DNA from: Gilliamella apicola
GTDB lineage: Bacteria > Pseudomonadota > Gammaproteobacteria > Enterobacterales > Orbaceae
Assembly: GCF_003202915.1 (NCBI RefSeq)
Contig: NZ_QGLP01000004.1
Location: 806,001 to 870,000, forward strand
DNA length: 64,000 nt
Direction: 5' to 3'
Positions 45,247 through 53,519 of this stretch are shown here, piece by piece. Each line of letters starts with the position of its first letter. Position 1 is the stretch's first letter. Below the pieces are notes generated by a model. It searched no databases. It saw only the letters and a list, made by a program, of their open reading frames with translations, and had not been told where the DNA came from. The position numbers and the translations under genes are program-made.

Positions 45247-45957
45247 ATGAAAAAGTTGGCTGAGCTTTATCGTGGTAAAGCAAAAACTGTTTACACCACT
45301 GACAATCCTGATCTATTGATTCTGGAGTTTCGTAATGATACCTCGGCGTTTGATGGACTGCGCATTGAACAATTAGATCGCAAAGGAATGGTAAATAATA
45401 AATTTAACTATTTTATTATGACTAAGTTGCGTGAAGCAGGCATTCCCACCCAAGTTGAGGCCTTATTGTCAGACAATGAAGTATTAGTAAAAAAACTTGA
45501 AATGGTGCCGGTTGAATGTGTAGTGCGTAACCGTGCTGCGGGCTCATTAGTTAAACGTTTGGGAGTTGAAGAAGGTAAAATACTCAATCCAGCGACATTT
45601 GAACTTTTTTTAAAAAATGATGCTTTGCATGACCCAATGGTTAATGAATCACATTGTAAAGCCTTTGGCTGGGCAACTGATGAACAGTTAGCTACCATGA
45701 AGGCACTAAGCTTTAAAATCAATAGCGTTTTAACCGAACTATTTGATAAAGCCGGATTAATTCTAGTTGATTATAAATTAGAGTTCGGTCTATTTAAGGG
45801 GGAAATCACCTTAGGTGATGAGTTTTCACCGGATGGATGCCGTTTATGGGAAAAACAAACCCTGAAAAAAATGGATAAAGATCGCTTCCGCCAAGGTCTA
45901 GGTGGTGTGATTGAGGCTTACGAAGAGGTTGCCAAACGTATTGGTGTTCCGCTTTAA
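45247..45957 (+). CDS. purC: SAICAR synthetase
   Basis: A 236-aa enzyme of purine synthesis that joins aspartate to CAIR using ATP. Signatures are [10 protein letters not shown] (8-17), [10 protein letters not shown] and LVDYKLEFG, with the metal-binding [11 protein letters not shown]. Length as in E. coli. Its stop overlaps the next gene's ATG (TAATG), suggesting coupled translation. Confidence 0.97.
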   Translation: MKKLAELYRGKAKTVYTTDNPDLLILEFRNDTSAFDGLRIEQLDRKGMVNNKFNYFIMTKLREAGIPTQVEALLSDNEVLVKKLEMVPVECVVRNRAAGSLVKRLGVEEGKILNPATFELFLKNDALHDPMVNESHCKAFGWATDEQLATMKALSFKINSVLTELFDKAGLILVDYKLEFGLFKGEITLGDEFSPDGCRLWEKQTLKKMDKDRFRQGLGGVIEAYEEVAKRIGVPL

Positions 45958-46412
45958 TGTTTGCCCAATTTGATATATCTTTCTTTGTTTTATTAGGTTT
46001 AGCTGCACTGTGTTATATCACGCATAATAACACAGTGACTTTTGCCGTTTTGTTACTGTTGTTATTTAAATTAACGCCACTAGCAAGCTATTTTCCGTTC
46101 TTAAATCAATATGGATTAACCATTGGTATTGTTATCTTAACGGCGGCAATGATGGTGCCATTGGCTGATGGTTCATTAAATATTACTGATATTTTAAAAT
46201 CATTCACTACTTGGCAATCATTGCTAGCTATTTTAGTTGGGATTTTAGTTTCTTGGCTTGGGACACGCGGTGTATCATTAATTGGCGCTCATCCAACCAT
46301 AATAAATGGCTTAATTATTGGTACGTTGATTGGTGTGGCTTTTTTCAAAGGGATACCGGTCGGTCCGTTGATTGCAGCGGGGATTTTATCGCTATTGATT
46401 GGAAAAAGTTAA
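45957..46412 (+). CDS. yeaL: UPF0756/DUF441 membrane protein YeaL
   Basis: A 151-aa protein that is almost entirely hydrophobic, with four predicted helices. The motifs MVPLADGSL, WLGTRGV and GTLIGVAFFKGIPVGPLIAAGI are those of the UPF0756 family. Function unknown. It overlaps purC by one base and precedes tmcA by 3 bases. Confidence 0.9.
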   Translation: MFAQFDISFFVLLGLAALCYITHNNTVTFAVLLLLLFKLTPLASYFPFLNQYGLTIGIVILTAAMMVPLADGSLNITDILKSFTTWQSLLAILVGILVSWLGTRGVSLIGAHPTIINGLIIGTLIGVAFFKGIPVGPLIAAGILSLLIGKS

Positions 46413-46415
46413 TTA

Positions 46416-48350
46416 ATGACAAATAACACCAGAAAACTTTGGGTATTAAATGGTTCACATACCCATTTATTTCATCAAATTAGTCCAATCATTCAACAGC
46501 ACCCGGGAGATTGGCTTGCGATTACGAAACAAGTCAATTTGCCCGTAGCAATTAGAAATCACATTCAACCCAATCAAACTAAATCATTACTTGGACAAGA
46601 ATTTAAGCATGCTATCTTTGACGCTACCGAAAGCTTTAATCTAGAAGCTTTTGCGATGTTAGTGGGAACTTTAGTTAAAGGTAGTGTGCTAATATTATTT
46701 TTACCCAGTGATTTTACTCATTGGGTTGACCAAGATAGTTTGCGTTGGAATGAATCCGCTATGCCGATTGCTGTGCCCAATTTTGTCTGTCATCTGCAAC
46801 AAACTTTTTCAGAATTTGCTACAGAAAAACCACCAATGTTTACCTCATTGAATGATACGCAAAGCGATTTAACTCAACAGCAGGGGGTCTTGACCCAACT
46901 ATTACAAAGCGATAATCGTTTAAATTTAATTGTTGCCAAACGTGGGCGAGGTAAATCAGCTTTAGCAGGTCAGTTTACTCATCATCATGATTGCTGGGTT
47001 ACTGCACCAAATAAAAATGCGTTAACAACTTTTTATCGCTTTGCTAAACCAAGCTCGCCGTTTTATGCTCCTGATCAATTAATCACAATGGACGATTATG
47101 CATTTCCTCAATGGTTAATTATTGATGAAGCGGCAATGATTCCATTGCCAATGTTAGAGCAACTATTACAAATAGCATTAACTAAACAAACTAAAATTTT
47201 GTTAACCACTACAGTCGAAGGTTATGAAGGAACAGGCCAAGGTTTTTTATTAAAATTATTGGACAACTATATCGTGAAGCGATTTTATCTGAGTTCACCT
47301 ATTCGCTGGCAAGAGAATGATCAGCTTGAGCAACTATGTGATAAATTAGTACTTAATGGTATAATTGATGAAAATATAAAATCGCAAACTAATGGGCACA
47401 ATATTAGTTATTCTCTTATTGAAAAAAAAGATATAGACACACTTAAATCAGTCTATTATTTATTAAAAATAGCACATTATCAAACAACCTTAGTGGATTT
47501 AAGACGATTATTTGATGCAGAGAACTTATTGGTTTGGCAAGCAAAAAGGGCTGAGCAACTAGTTGCTGCGGCTGTTACCATTGATGAAGGTAGTTTGTCA
47601 GAAGAATTAATTGATGCTGTATGGAAAGGATTACGCCGACCTAAAGGTAATCTTGTTGCACAATCATTAGTTGCACATGCAGGTGACAAATTAGCGGCTA
47701 AATTAAAATCGGTTAGAATTAATCGTATTGCTGTAATTGAACCTTATCGACGCCAACAAATTGCAAAAAATTTAGTAGCGCAGATCTATCAACAAGCAAA
47801 GAGACAGAATAATGATTTTGTCTCAGTAAGTTTTGCTTACAATGAAGCAAATTATCAATTTTGGCGTATTTGTGGTTTTACCTTAGTACATATTGCTAGC
47901 CATAAACAAGCCAGTTCAGGTAGCCATTCTGTGATAATGATAAAGCCTATTTCCCAGCAAGGTCATGAACTATCTCAACGTTTAGCGCAAAATTTAATGA
48001 GAAATGGTTATTGGCTTAATGTTATTATTGATTTACCGATTAGTGAGTTAGTAACCGTTGATGAGCAGCAAGCATTAACACCGCAAGATTACCAAGACTT
48101 ACAAGGATTTTGTCATTACCATCGACCATTTGAAGCATCGTACCCTTCACTTTGTCGTTTACTGAAACATAACGAAAATAATAGTAAAATACCAATGCCA
48201 TTATTAGCTGCATTATTGCAAAACAAAAATAGTGAACGGTCATTGATTAAACAATATCAATTAACAGGTAGAAATGAACTACAGCTAGCCATTAAACAAG
48301 AGGTAAAAATGTGGCTTAAAAATTATCAAACAGTATGCCAAATTGATTGA
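46416..48350 (+). CDS. tmcA: tRNA(Met) cytidine acetyltransferase TmcA
   Basis: A 644-aa enzyme that makes N4-acetylcytidine at C34 of elongator tRNA-Met, which prevents misreading of AUA. It has an N-terminal DUF1726 region, a helicase-like ATPase module with VAKRGRGKSAL (about 172-182) and IIDEAAMIP, and a GNAT acetyltransferase domain with VIEPYRRQQIAKNL and VSFAYNEANYQFW. Slightly shorter than the E. coli enzyme. Probably in one transcript with purC and yeaL. Confidence 0.95.
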   Translation: MTNNTRKLWVLNGSHTHLFHQISPIIQQHPGDWLAITKQVNLPVAIRNHIQPNQTKSLLGQEFKHAIFDATESFNLEAFAMLVGTLVKGSVLILFLPSDFTHWVDQDSLRWNESAMPIAVPNFVCHLQQTFSEFATEKPPMFTSLNDTQSDLTQQQGVLTQLLQSDNRLNLIVAKRGRGKSALAGQFTHHHDCWVTAPNKNALTTFYRFAKPSSPFYAPDQLITMDDYAFPQWLIIDEAAMIPLPMLEQLLQIALTKQTKILLTTTVEGYEGTGQGFLLKLLDNYIVKRFYLSSPIRWQENDQLEQLCDKLVLNGIIDENIKSQTNGHNISYSLIEKKDIDTLKSVYYLLKIAHYQTTLVDLRRLFDAENLLVWQAKRAEQLVAAAVTIDEGSLSEELIDAVWKGLRRPKGNLVAQSLVAHAGDKLAAKLKSVRINRIAVIEPYRRQQIAKNLVAQIYQQAKRQNNDFVSVSFAYNEANYQFWRICGFTLVHIASHKQASSGSHSVIMIKPISQQGHELSQRLAQNLMRNGYWLNVIIDLPISELVTVDEQQALTPQDYQDLQGFCHYHRPFEASYPSLCRLLKHNENNSKIPMPLLAALLQNKNSERSLIKQYQLTGRNELQLAIKQEVKMWLKNYQTVCQID

Positions 48351-48431
48351 TTTTTGATTAAAAAAAGTAAGTTGTTGTCTGATTTAATCTATGGTTAAAA
48401 TGACATCAATATTAAGTAAGAGGAACTCATT

Positions 48432-49250
48432 GTGACAACACCTAAGTTAGAACACCAATCACAACATCAATATTCCACCTCTGATAACAACCAAAAACCT
48501 AAATCAAGTATTGATTACTTTATAAAAGGATGGTCTTTAGCTTTTAGTCCAGGTTTAAGACGTTTTGTGTTTTTACCGTTATTAGCTAATATTGTTATTA
48601 TGTCAGCACTATTTTATTGGTTTTTTGTATCGATTACTGGTCTGACTGATTGGGGATTATCATTCATACCGAGTTGGTTACATTGGTTGGGGTATATAAT
48701 AAGTGGTATCGTGATTTTAACTTTAGTCATCTTATTCTGTTACTTCTTTAGTACCGTTGCTAACATTATCGCGGCCCCATTTAATGGTTTGCTTGCTGAA
48801 CAGGTGGAAGCAAAATTAACTGGTGTTGCGGTGCCGGATGTCTCTTTAATGAGTTTGATACAAGACTTACCACGGATATTAAAACGTGAACTACAAAAGT
48901 TTGGCTATTACTTATTATGGGCTATCCCAATTTTGATTAGTTATTTGATTCCTGTGGTCGGGCAATTGGTAACACCGATTGTGTGGTTTTTATTTACAGC
49001 TTGGCAAATCAATATCCAATATGCTGATTACGTTTTTGATAACCACAAAATTCCTTTTAAACGTATGCGTGAGATATTAAGGTATGATCGCTTCGATAAT
49101 TTACTGTTTGGTATTTTAATCAGCTTTTTTACCATGGTACCATTATTAAATCTGATTATTATGCCGATAGCGGTTTGTGGTGCCACAGCGATGTGGGTTG
49201 ATCGTTATTCAAATCAAACTATCTTTGCAAGAAAAAATAATTATCAATAA
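48432..49250 (+). CDS. cysZ: Sulfate permease CysZ
   Basis: A 272-aa inner membrane protein importing sulfate for cysteine synthesis. After a polar N-terminus come IDYFIKGWSLAFSPGLRRFV (27-46) and four hydrophobic segments; IAAPFNGLLAEQVE and YADYVFDNHKIPF are CysZ hallmarks. Near-converges with ypfN 8 bases away. Confidence 0.94.
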   Translation: MTTPKLEHQSQHQYSTSDNNQKPKSSIDYFIKGWSLAFSPGLRRFVFLPLLANIVIMSALFYWFFVSITGLTDWGLSFIPSWLHWLGYIISGIVILTLVILFCYFFSTVANIIAAPFNGLLAEQVEAKLTGVAVPDVSLMSLIQDLPRILKRELQKFGYYLLWAIPILISYLIPVVGQLVTPIVWFLFTAWQINIQYADYVFDNHKIPFKRMREILRYDRFDNLLFGILISFFTMVPLLNLIIMPIAVCGATAMWVDRYSNQTIFARKNNYQ

Positions 49251-49258
49251 ACGGTAAA

Positions 49259-49444
49259 TTATTTTTGTTGAGGACGACTTGGCCAATCGTCGTCCTCATC
49301 ATCATTATAAGGAATAGGTTTAATTCCTTTCTTTTTATCCAAATAATGTTTATAGTTTAATTTATTCAGCGCTTTAATTGTGTTAATAAAGATTCCTACT
49401 AAGATAATTAGAATTACCCACCAATAATCTTTAAGCCACTCCAT
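49259..49444 (-). CDS. ypfN: UPF0370 membrane protein YpfN
   Basis: A 61-aa protein with one N-terminal membrane helix (WLKDYWWVILIILVGIFIN) and a polar tail ending DDDWPSRPQQK, the YpfN pattern. Function unknown. Next to dapE as in E. coli, though the gap here is 82 bases. Confidence 0.9.
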   Translation of the reverse strand: MEWLKDYWWVILIILVGIFINTIKALNKLNYKHYLDKKKGIKPIPYNDDEDDDWPSRPQQK

Positions 49445-49526
49445 TTAAATCCCCTTAAAAGTTGATTTTAGCAATTAACATATCGTGTCTTTACAATTTA
49501 CGCCTCATCACAATAAAATCGACCAA

Positions 49527-50660
49527 CTAAGCAAGTAACAATCTTTCTAAAATGTCGATATAGATAGCTTGTAATGTAATGACATCTTGGAAATTCACAT
49601 TTTCATTCACTTTATGAATAGTTTTATTTAACACGCCAAATTCAATCACTTGACAACCTAATTTTGCAATAAACCGTCCGTCAGAAGTTCCTCCACTGGT
49701 AGATAATTTGCTATCAAGTTGAGTAAAGTTTTTTATAGCACTAGCTGCTGCCTCAGTAAGTTCCCCTTGTGGGGTTAAAAATGGTTGACCAGATAATCGC
49801 CACTTCAAAGTATAGTTCAAATTATGTTTTTGCAAAATCGCGTTGACTTTTGCTTTAATCATTTCATCTGTCAATTCACTACTATAACGAAAGTTAAACT
49901 GTACCGATAAATCACCTGGAACCACATTTTCGGCACCAGTTCCACCATTAATATTGGCTATTTGCATGGTCGTCTGAGGAAAATACTCATTACCATTATC
50001 CCACTCGGTGGTTACTAACTCGTTTAAAGCTGGGGCAAACTTATGGACTGGATTATCCGCAAGATGGGGATAAGCAACATGGCCTTGAATGCCATGCACC
50101 ACGAGATTTGCAGTTAAAGAACCACGACGACCATTTTTGATTTGATCACCCAGTACACTATCGCTGGAAGGTTCTCCGACAATACAATAATCGATCTTTT
50201 CTTGGCGTTTAATTAGTAAATCGACCACTTTAACCGTGCCATCAGTCGCTTCAGCTTCTTCATCCGAAGTTAGTAAAAACGCTACTCGACCTGTATGATT
50301 AGGATATTTTTTGACAAATGACTCGGCGGCACAAACCATTGCCGCTACACCACTTTTCATATCAGCCGCTCCACGACCATAAAGTACGCCATTTTCATCG
50401 ATAGTTGGTTCAAAAGGCGGATAACGCCATTTACTTTCATCACCGGCTGGCACCACATCTGTATGACCGGCAAACATTAGAGTTTTACCGTTACCATGAT
50501 AAGCCCAAAGATTTTTGGTTTTACCTATATTCACCTCTTCAATCACAAAGCCTAACGGTTTTAAACGATCGATGATCATCTTTTGGCAGTTTTTATCATC
50601 GGGGCTTATGGATCTTTCGGCAATCAATGCTTTGGTTAATGCAATAACAGGTTCGGTCAT
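49527..50660 (-). CDS. dapE: Succinyl-diaminopimelate desuccinylase
   Basis: A 377-aa dizinc M20 hydrolase releasing LL-diaminopimelate for lysine and peptidoglycan. Ligands and catalytic residues are visible: [11 protein letters not shown] (His66, Asp68), [10 protein letters not shown] (Asp100) and SDEEAEA (Glu134, Glu135). The [12 protein letters not shown] motif near the end is intact. yffB precedes it on the same strand by 13 bases, as in E. coli. Confidence 0.97.
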   Translation of the reverse strand: MTEPVIALTKALIAERSISPDDKNCQKMIIDRLKPLGFVIEEVNIGKTKNLWAYHGNGKTLMFAGHTDVVPAGDESKWRYPPFEPTIDENGVLYGRGAADMKSGVAAMVCAAESFVKKYPNHTGRVAFLLTSDEEAEATDGTVKVVDLLIKRQEKIDYCIVGEPSSDSVLGDQIKNGRRGSLTANLVVHGIQGHVAYPHLADNPVHKFAPALNELVTTEWDNGNEYFPQTTMQIANINGGTGAENVVPGDLSVQFNFRYSSELTDEMIKAKVNAILQKHNLNYTLKWRLSGQPFLTPQGELTEAAASAIKNFTQLDSKLSTSGGTSDGRFIAKLGCQVIEFGVLNKTIHKVNENVNFQDVITLQAIYIDILERLLLA

Positions 50661-50673
50661 AGTGATCTCGATC

Positions 50674-51030
50674 TTATGGTTTAGGATTAATAAATTTCAA
50701 ATAGCTCTCGTCAGAAAAGCCCAATAGAGCCCGTTTACCATCAACAAGTAATGGACGCTTTAAAATCGACGGATTAGCTAACATAATCTTCATAGCGGCA
50801 TCTTGATTATCAATTTTATGGCGTATTTCCTCATCAAGTTTACGCCAAGTGGTACCGCGAGTATTTAACAAACTTTGCCAATCAACAAGTTCTAATAAAC
50901 GACTTAACAACTCAGCCGACAAACCTTCAGTTTTATAATTATGAAATTGATAACTAATCTGATGATCATCAAGCCAAGTAAATGCTTTCTTCATGGTATT
51001 ACAGTTTTTAATCCCATAAATAATATACAT
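50674..51030 (-). CDS. yffB: ArsC/Spx-like protein YffB
   Basis: A 118-aa thioredoxin-fold protein of the ArsC family. The cysteine is in [12 protein letters not shown] (Cys10), and [13 protein letters not shown] and [16 protein letters not shown] are characteristic. It forms a dapE operon as in enterobacteria. Proposed as a glutathione-dependent reductase; the substrate is not known. Confidence 0.92.
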   Translation of the reverse strand: MYIIYGIKNCNTMKKAFTWLDDHQISYQFHNYKTEGLSAELLSRLLELVDWQSLLNTRGTTWRKLDEEIRHKIDNQDAAMKIMLANPSILKRPLLVDGKRALLGFSDESYLKFINPKP

Positions 51031-51213
51031 AACTATCTTCCTAAAAAATAGAAAAATTGATTATAACAGCTAATTCTATAAGACAGCAAATAAAGGGCAA
51101 AAGCCAGTTTTTTTAAATAGATGACTTTTTTCATTAAAAAAATTGAAGACTAGTTTTTAAACGCAAAATTATCAACTTTAATGAACTAAATGAAGCGTAA
51201 ATTAACCAGACAA

Positions 51214-51276
51214 TTTACAAAAGCTAACAATTTAAATTATAAAAAGGTTGCGCAGTTCTTTTTCCGTCCTTATACT
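51214..51276 (+). promoter_or_regulatory. Gene 6: conserved box and distal promoter P1
   Basis: TTTACAAAAGCTAACA (51214-51229), TTGCGC (51248-51253), 17-base spacer, TATACT (51271-51276). The same cassette as in the main array 12-22 kb away. Confidence 0.65.
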
Positions 51277-51353
51277 CTTTACACACTCTTAAGTGAAATA
51301 ATCAAGTAATATTTATTTAATATATAAAAAACTTCAATTAATCATTAAGTTAC

Positions 51354-51382
51354 TTGACAGGAACGTCGAAATGCACTATAAT
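51354..51382 (+). promoter_or_regulatory. Gene 6: proximal promoter P2 overlapping RBS and ATG
   Basis: TTGACA (51354-51359), 17-base spacer, TATAAT (51377-51382): full consensus. AGGA lies 8 bases before the ATG at 51371-51373. Confidence 0.66.
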
Positions 51383-51387
51383 TTTCA

Positions 51388-51411
51388 ACAGCAAACAGCA
51401 AACAGCAAACA
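51388..51411 (+). repeat. Heptanucleotide array (ACAGCAA)x3 + ACA, gene 6
   Basis: Three perfect units with a sequence distinct from all other loci, again 17 bases after the A of the ATG at 51371; out of frame with the ORF at three copies. Confidence 0.85.
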
Positions 51412-52968
51412 TTGCACAACCGCTATCCAATTTATGATTTAAATTGGCGTAATTTTAGTAATCATAGTTCTCTATTCCACAATAGTTTATTTTTATATCA
51501 ACTTTTAATATCATCATTAAGATCTTTTTTATCTCGGCAGATCATTTTAAGTTTGGCGTTTATGTTGTCATTTTCATTCAGTAGCCAAGCATTAATATCC
51601 CAAACGTTTAATACCATTAATGGTAATGCGCCTTATTTAACACTCGACAATGGTCAAACTAAGGTTACTAGCTTAGATGATGAGTTTTTCAAAATTACTT
51701 TATCTAACGGAAGAGAGATAACTCCAGTCACAAACAGTTCATCAACTATACCCATTGAATTGCCTAATCTTGGGGAGACTCTCGCAGATATTAATATGGC
51801 GGTACCAATTGGTTCAAACTCAGTCAAATTAAGTTCTCTCATTGGCGCACCATACAATTATTGGAAGGATGATGACGGAGATGATGACTTCACAATTTCA
51901 GGTGATTTAAATTTAGTTATTACTGATAAAAATAATCAGGTTGTGCCACGTAACACTAGATTAGAAATTTGTAACGCACCTTATAAAGTTACATTGAGTA
52001 ATACAAATGCTTTGTTAAAAACTAGGTATGGTGTTCCCAATGGAACTAATATTAGCACACGGAGTGTGACTTATTATATCAGTCCTAAAGCCAGTCCATC
52101 GATCTGTTTTGTTAGACCAAATTTAGTTAATAACCCTCGGGTTTCGAATGTTCATAATTTTAACGGTCCCGTTGACATGTGGAATCCTGATAAAGGTTAC
52201 ATCCCACAAGCTACTTATAGATTAAACTTTCCGACTACTAGTGCTAATGAGCTGCATTTTTATTTAGATATAGGTGGTGTTCAACAATTGAAATGGCAAG
52301 AAGTTAAACGGGAGGGTATTACTGTTAAAGCTGGATACGATGTTGATAGTAATGGTGAAATAGTTAATGCTACAATGGTTCGAGTTACACTAAAAGGTCC
52401 AGCTGCTACCAAACCACAATGGGAGGCCGATGAGCCTAGTAGTGAAATAGACAAACCTAATTTACCACAGACATTTGAATTAGTCGGTAGATACGATGAT
52501 AGCGGTCCTGCAATTGTCAAATACGGTTTTGTATTAAAAAAATGGTTTGTTAATCGTAACAGAATATACGCAAATAATGAGAAGATGGCAAATTGGTGTA
52601 GAAAAATAGGTTATCGTCTTCCTCAAGTTAAGGATTTAACAAATTCAGTTTGCAGTGGAGCTGGAGCTCTTGGGTTCTGTGAAGGCGTTAAAGGCGCTAC
52701 CCCTTCATCAACCAGTAATTTTTTTCAACGTATAATCGGTGCAGGCTTTTTTTCGGAGTGGGGAAACTTGAGTTACAACCAATTCTACGGAACAGAAGTT
52801 AACTTTTACGAATACGGCTATTGGACTAGAGATATAGGTGATGAACCCAACCCTGATCCTAATAAACCAGCAGCATTCTTTGATGTTTACACACTTGATG
52901 GCACCGTTGGTTGGGATTACCCTCGAGAAAACGATGCGCTAGGCGTGTGTGTCTATCCTTATAACTAA
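51412..52968 (+). CDS. Adhesin-like secreted protein, family member 6 (dispersed copy)
   Basis: A 518-aa paralogue 11.7 kb from the main array. Counted from a TTG directly after the repeats; the frame is open back through them, and the ATG at 51371 would enter it with a fourth unit. Signal segment at about 40-64 (LSLAFMLSFSFSSQA). It shares TINGNAPYLTLDNGQT, PYNYWKDDDGD, RVTLKGP, FELVGRYDD, KYGFVLKKWFVNRN, RLPQVKDLTN, the CSGA...FCEGVKGATPSS Cys pair and a final CVYPYN. Sequence is more distant from members 1-3 than those are from each other, so it is an older duplicate. Predicted OFF in this array state; secreted adhesin role inferred. Confidence 0.7.
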   Translation: MHNRYPIYDLNWRNFSNHSSLFHNSLFLYQLLISSLRSFLSRQIILSLAFMLSFSFSSQALISQTFNTINGNAPYLTLDNGQTKVTSLDDEFFKITLSNGREITPVTNSSSTIPIELPNLGETLADINMAVPIGSNSVKLSSLIGAPYNYWKDDDGDDDFTISGDLNLVITDKNNQVVPRNTRLEICNAPYKVTLSNTNALLKTRYGVPNGTNISTRSVTYYISPKASPSICFVRPNLVNNPRVSNVHNFNGPVDMWNPDKGYIPQATYRLNFPTTSANELHFYLDIGGVQQLKWQEVKREGITVKAGYDVDSNGEIVNATMVRVTLKGPAATKPQWEADEPSSEIDKPNLPQTFELVGRYDDSGPAIVKYGFVLKKWFVNRNRIYANNEKMANWCRKIGYRLPQVKDLTNSVCSGAGALGFCEGVKGATPSSTSNFFQRIIGAGFFSEWGNLSYNQFYGTEVNFYEYGYWTRDIGDEPNPDPNKPAAFFDVYTLDGTVGWDYPRENDALGVCVYPYN

Positions 52969-53024
52969 ATCAACTTGGTAAAATATAAAAAACAGTTTTG
53001 AGTAATAAGAGAAAAGATAATTGA

Positions 53025-53070
53025 TAAAAACCAACCGATTTTGCATTAGTAGATATATATAATCGGTTGG
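53025..53070 (-). terminator. Minus-strand terminator without an assigned gene
   Basis: CCAACCGATT (53031-53040) and AATCGGTTGG (53061-53070) are a perfect 10-bp inverted repeat with a 20-base loop. Read on the minus strand the stem is followed by TTTTTATC; the plus strand has no T-run. Confidence 0.6.
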
Positions 53071-53450
53071 AGCGTTTCAGTGATATAAAGGTTACATTAT
53101 ATTAAAAATATCCATTTCACCTAACAATGGTTATCCAAATACTATTGTTAGATGCATTGTATTTAACTTATGATAGTTGTTACACACCTATTATTGACAA
53201 AACAGTCTGTTTGGAAAATCAAACAAAACTAGGTTCCTAACCATTGATTAATAATTTGAGTGGATCACATGTTATCGAATTATCCTGTGAGGTTAAAGGG
53301 TTGACAATTTCGGCTTCTTGGTAACAATTGATTCAAGCGAAAAAAACACTAATTTCAACCTTAAAACAATATCTTATCGTCAAAAAATGAGTGAACTATT
53401 CGCGCCAATTGGGGCGAGTTTATTTTTTCTGGATTGAAGTTTTTTATAGT

Positions 53451-53491
53451 AAAAAAACTGTGAACCAGGGTTTTTGATACCCCCAGTTCAC
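53451..53491 (-). terminator. Terminator of the TonB receptor gene
   Basis: On the minus strand a GTGAACTGGGGG / CCCTGGTTCAC hairpin is followed by AGTTTTTTT (complement of A-run 53451-53457), 29 bases after the gene's stop. Confidence 0.82.
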
Positions 53492-53519
53492 TCTCTTATA
53501 TAATCGAGTATAGCAATTA

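Larger units (their letters stand above)
52969..53519. other. 551-bp spacer with three hairpins, two on the minus strand with T-runs
   Basis: No ORF. It holds a hairpin with a minus-strand T-run (53025-53070), a second hairpin CTAACAATGG/CTATTGTTAG (53121-53151), DNA at 53400-53450 similar to the 3' flank of adhesin-like genes 1 and 3, and the TonB receptor terminator (53451-53491). The combination leaves room for a minus-strand small RNA or long 3'UTR between about 53025 and 53440. Confidence 0.45.

Noticed and set aside
49233-49266. AT-only inverted repeat at the cysZ/ypfN junction as a terminator
   Set aside because: A 10-bp AT-only stem with a 14-base loop overlapping both stops is weak; not listed as a feature.
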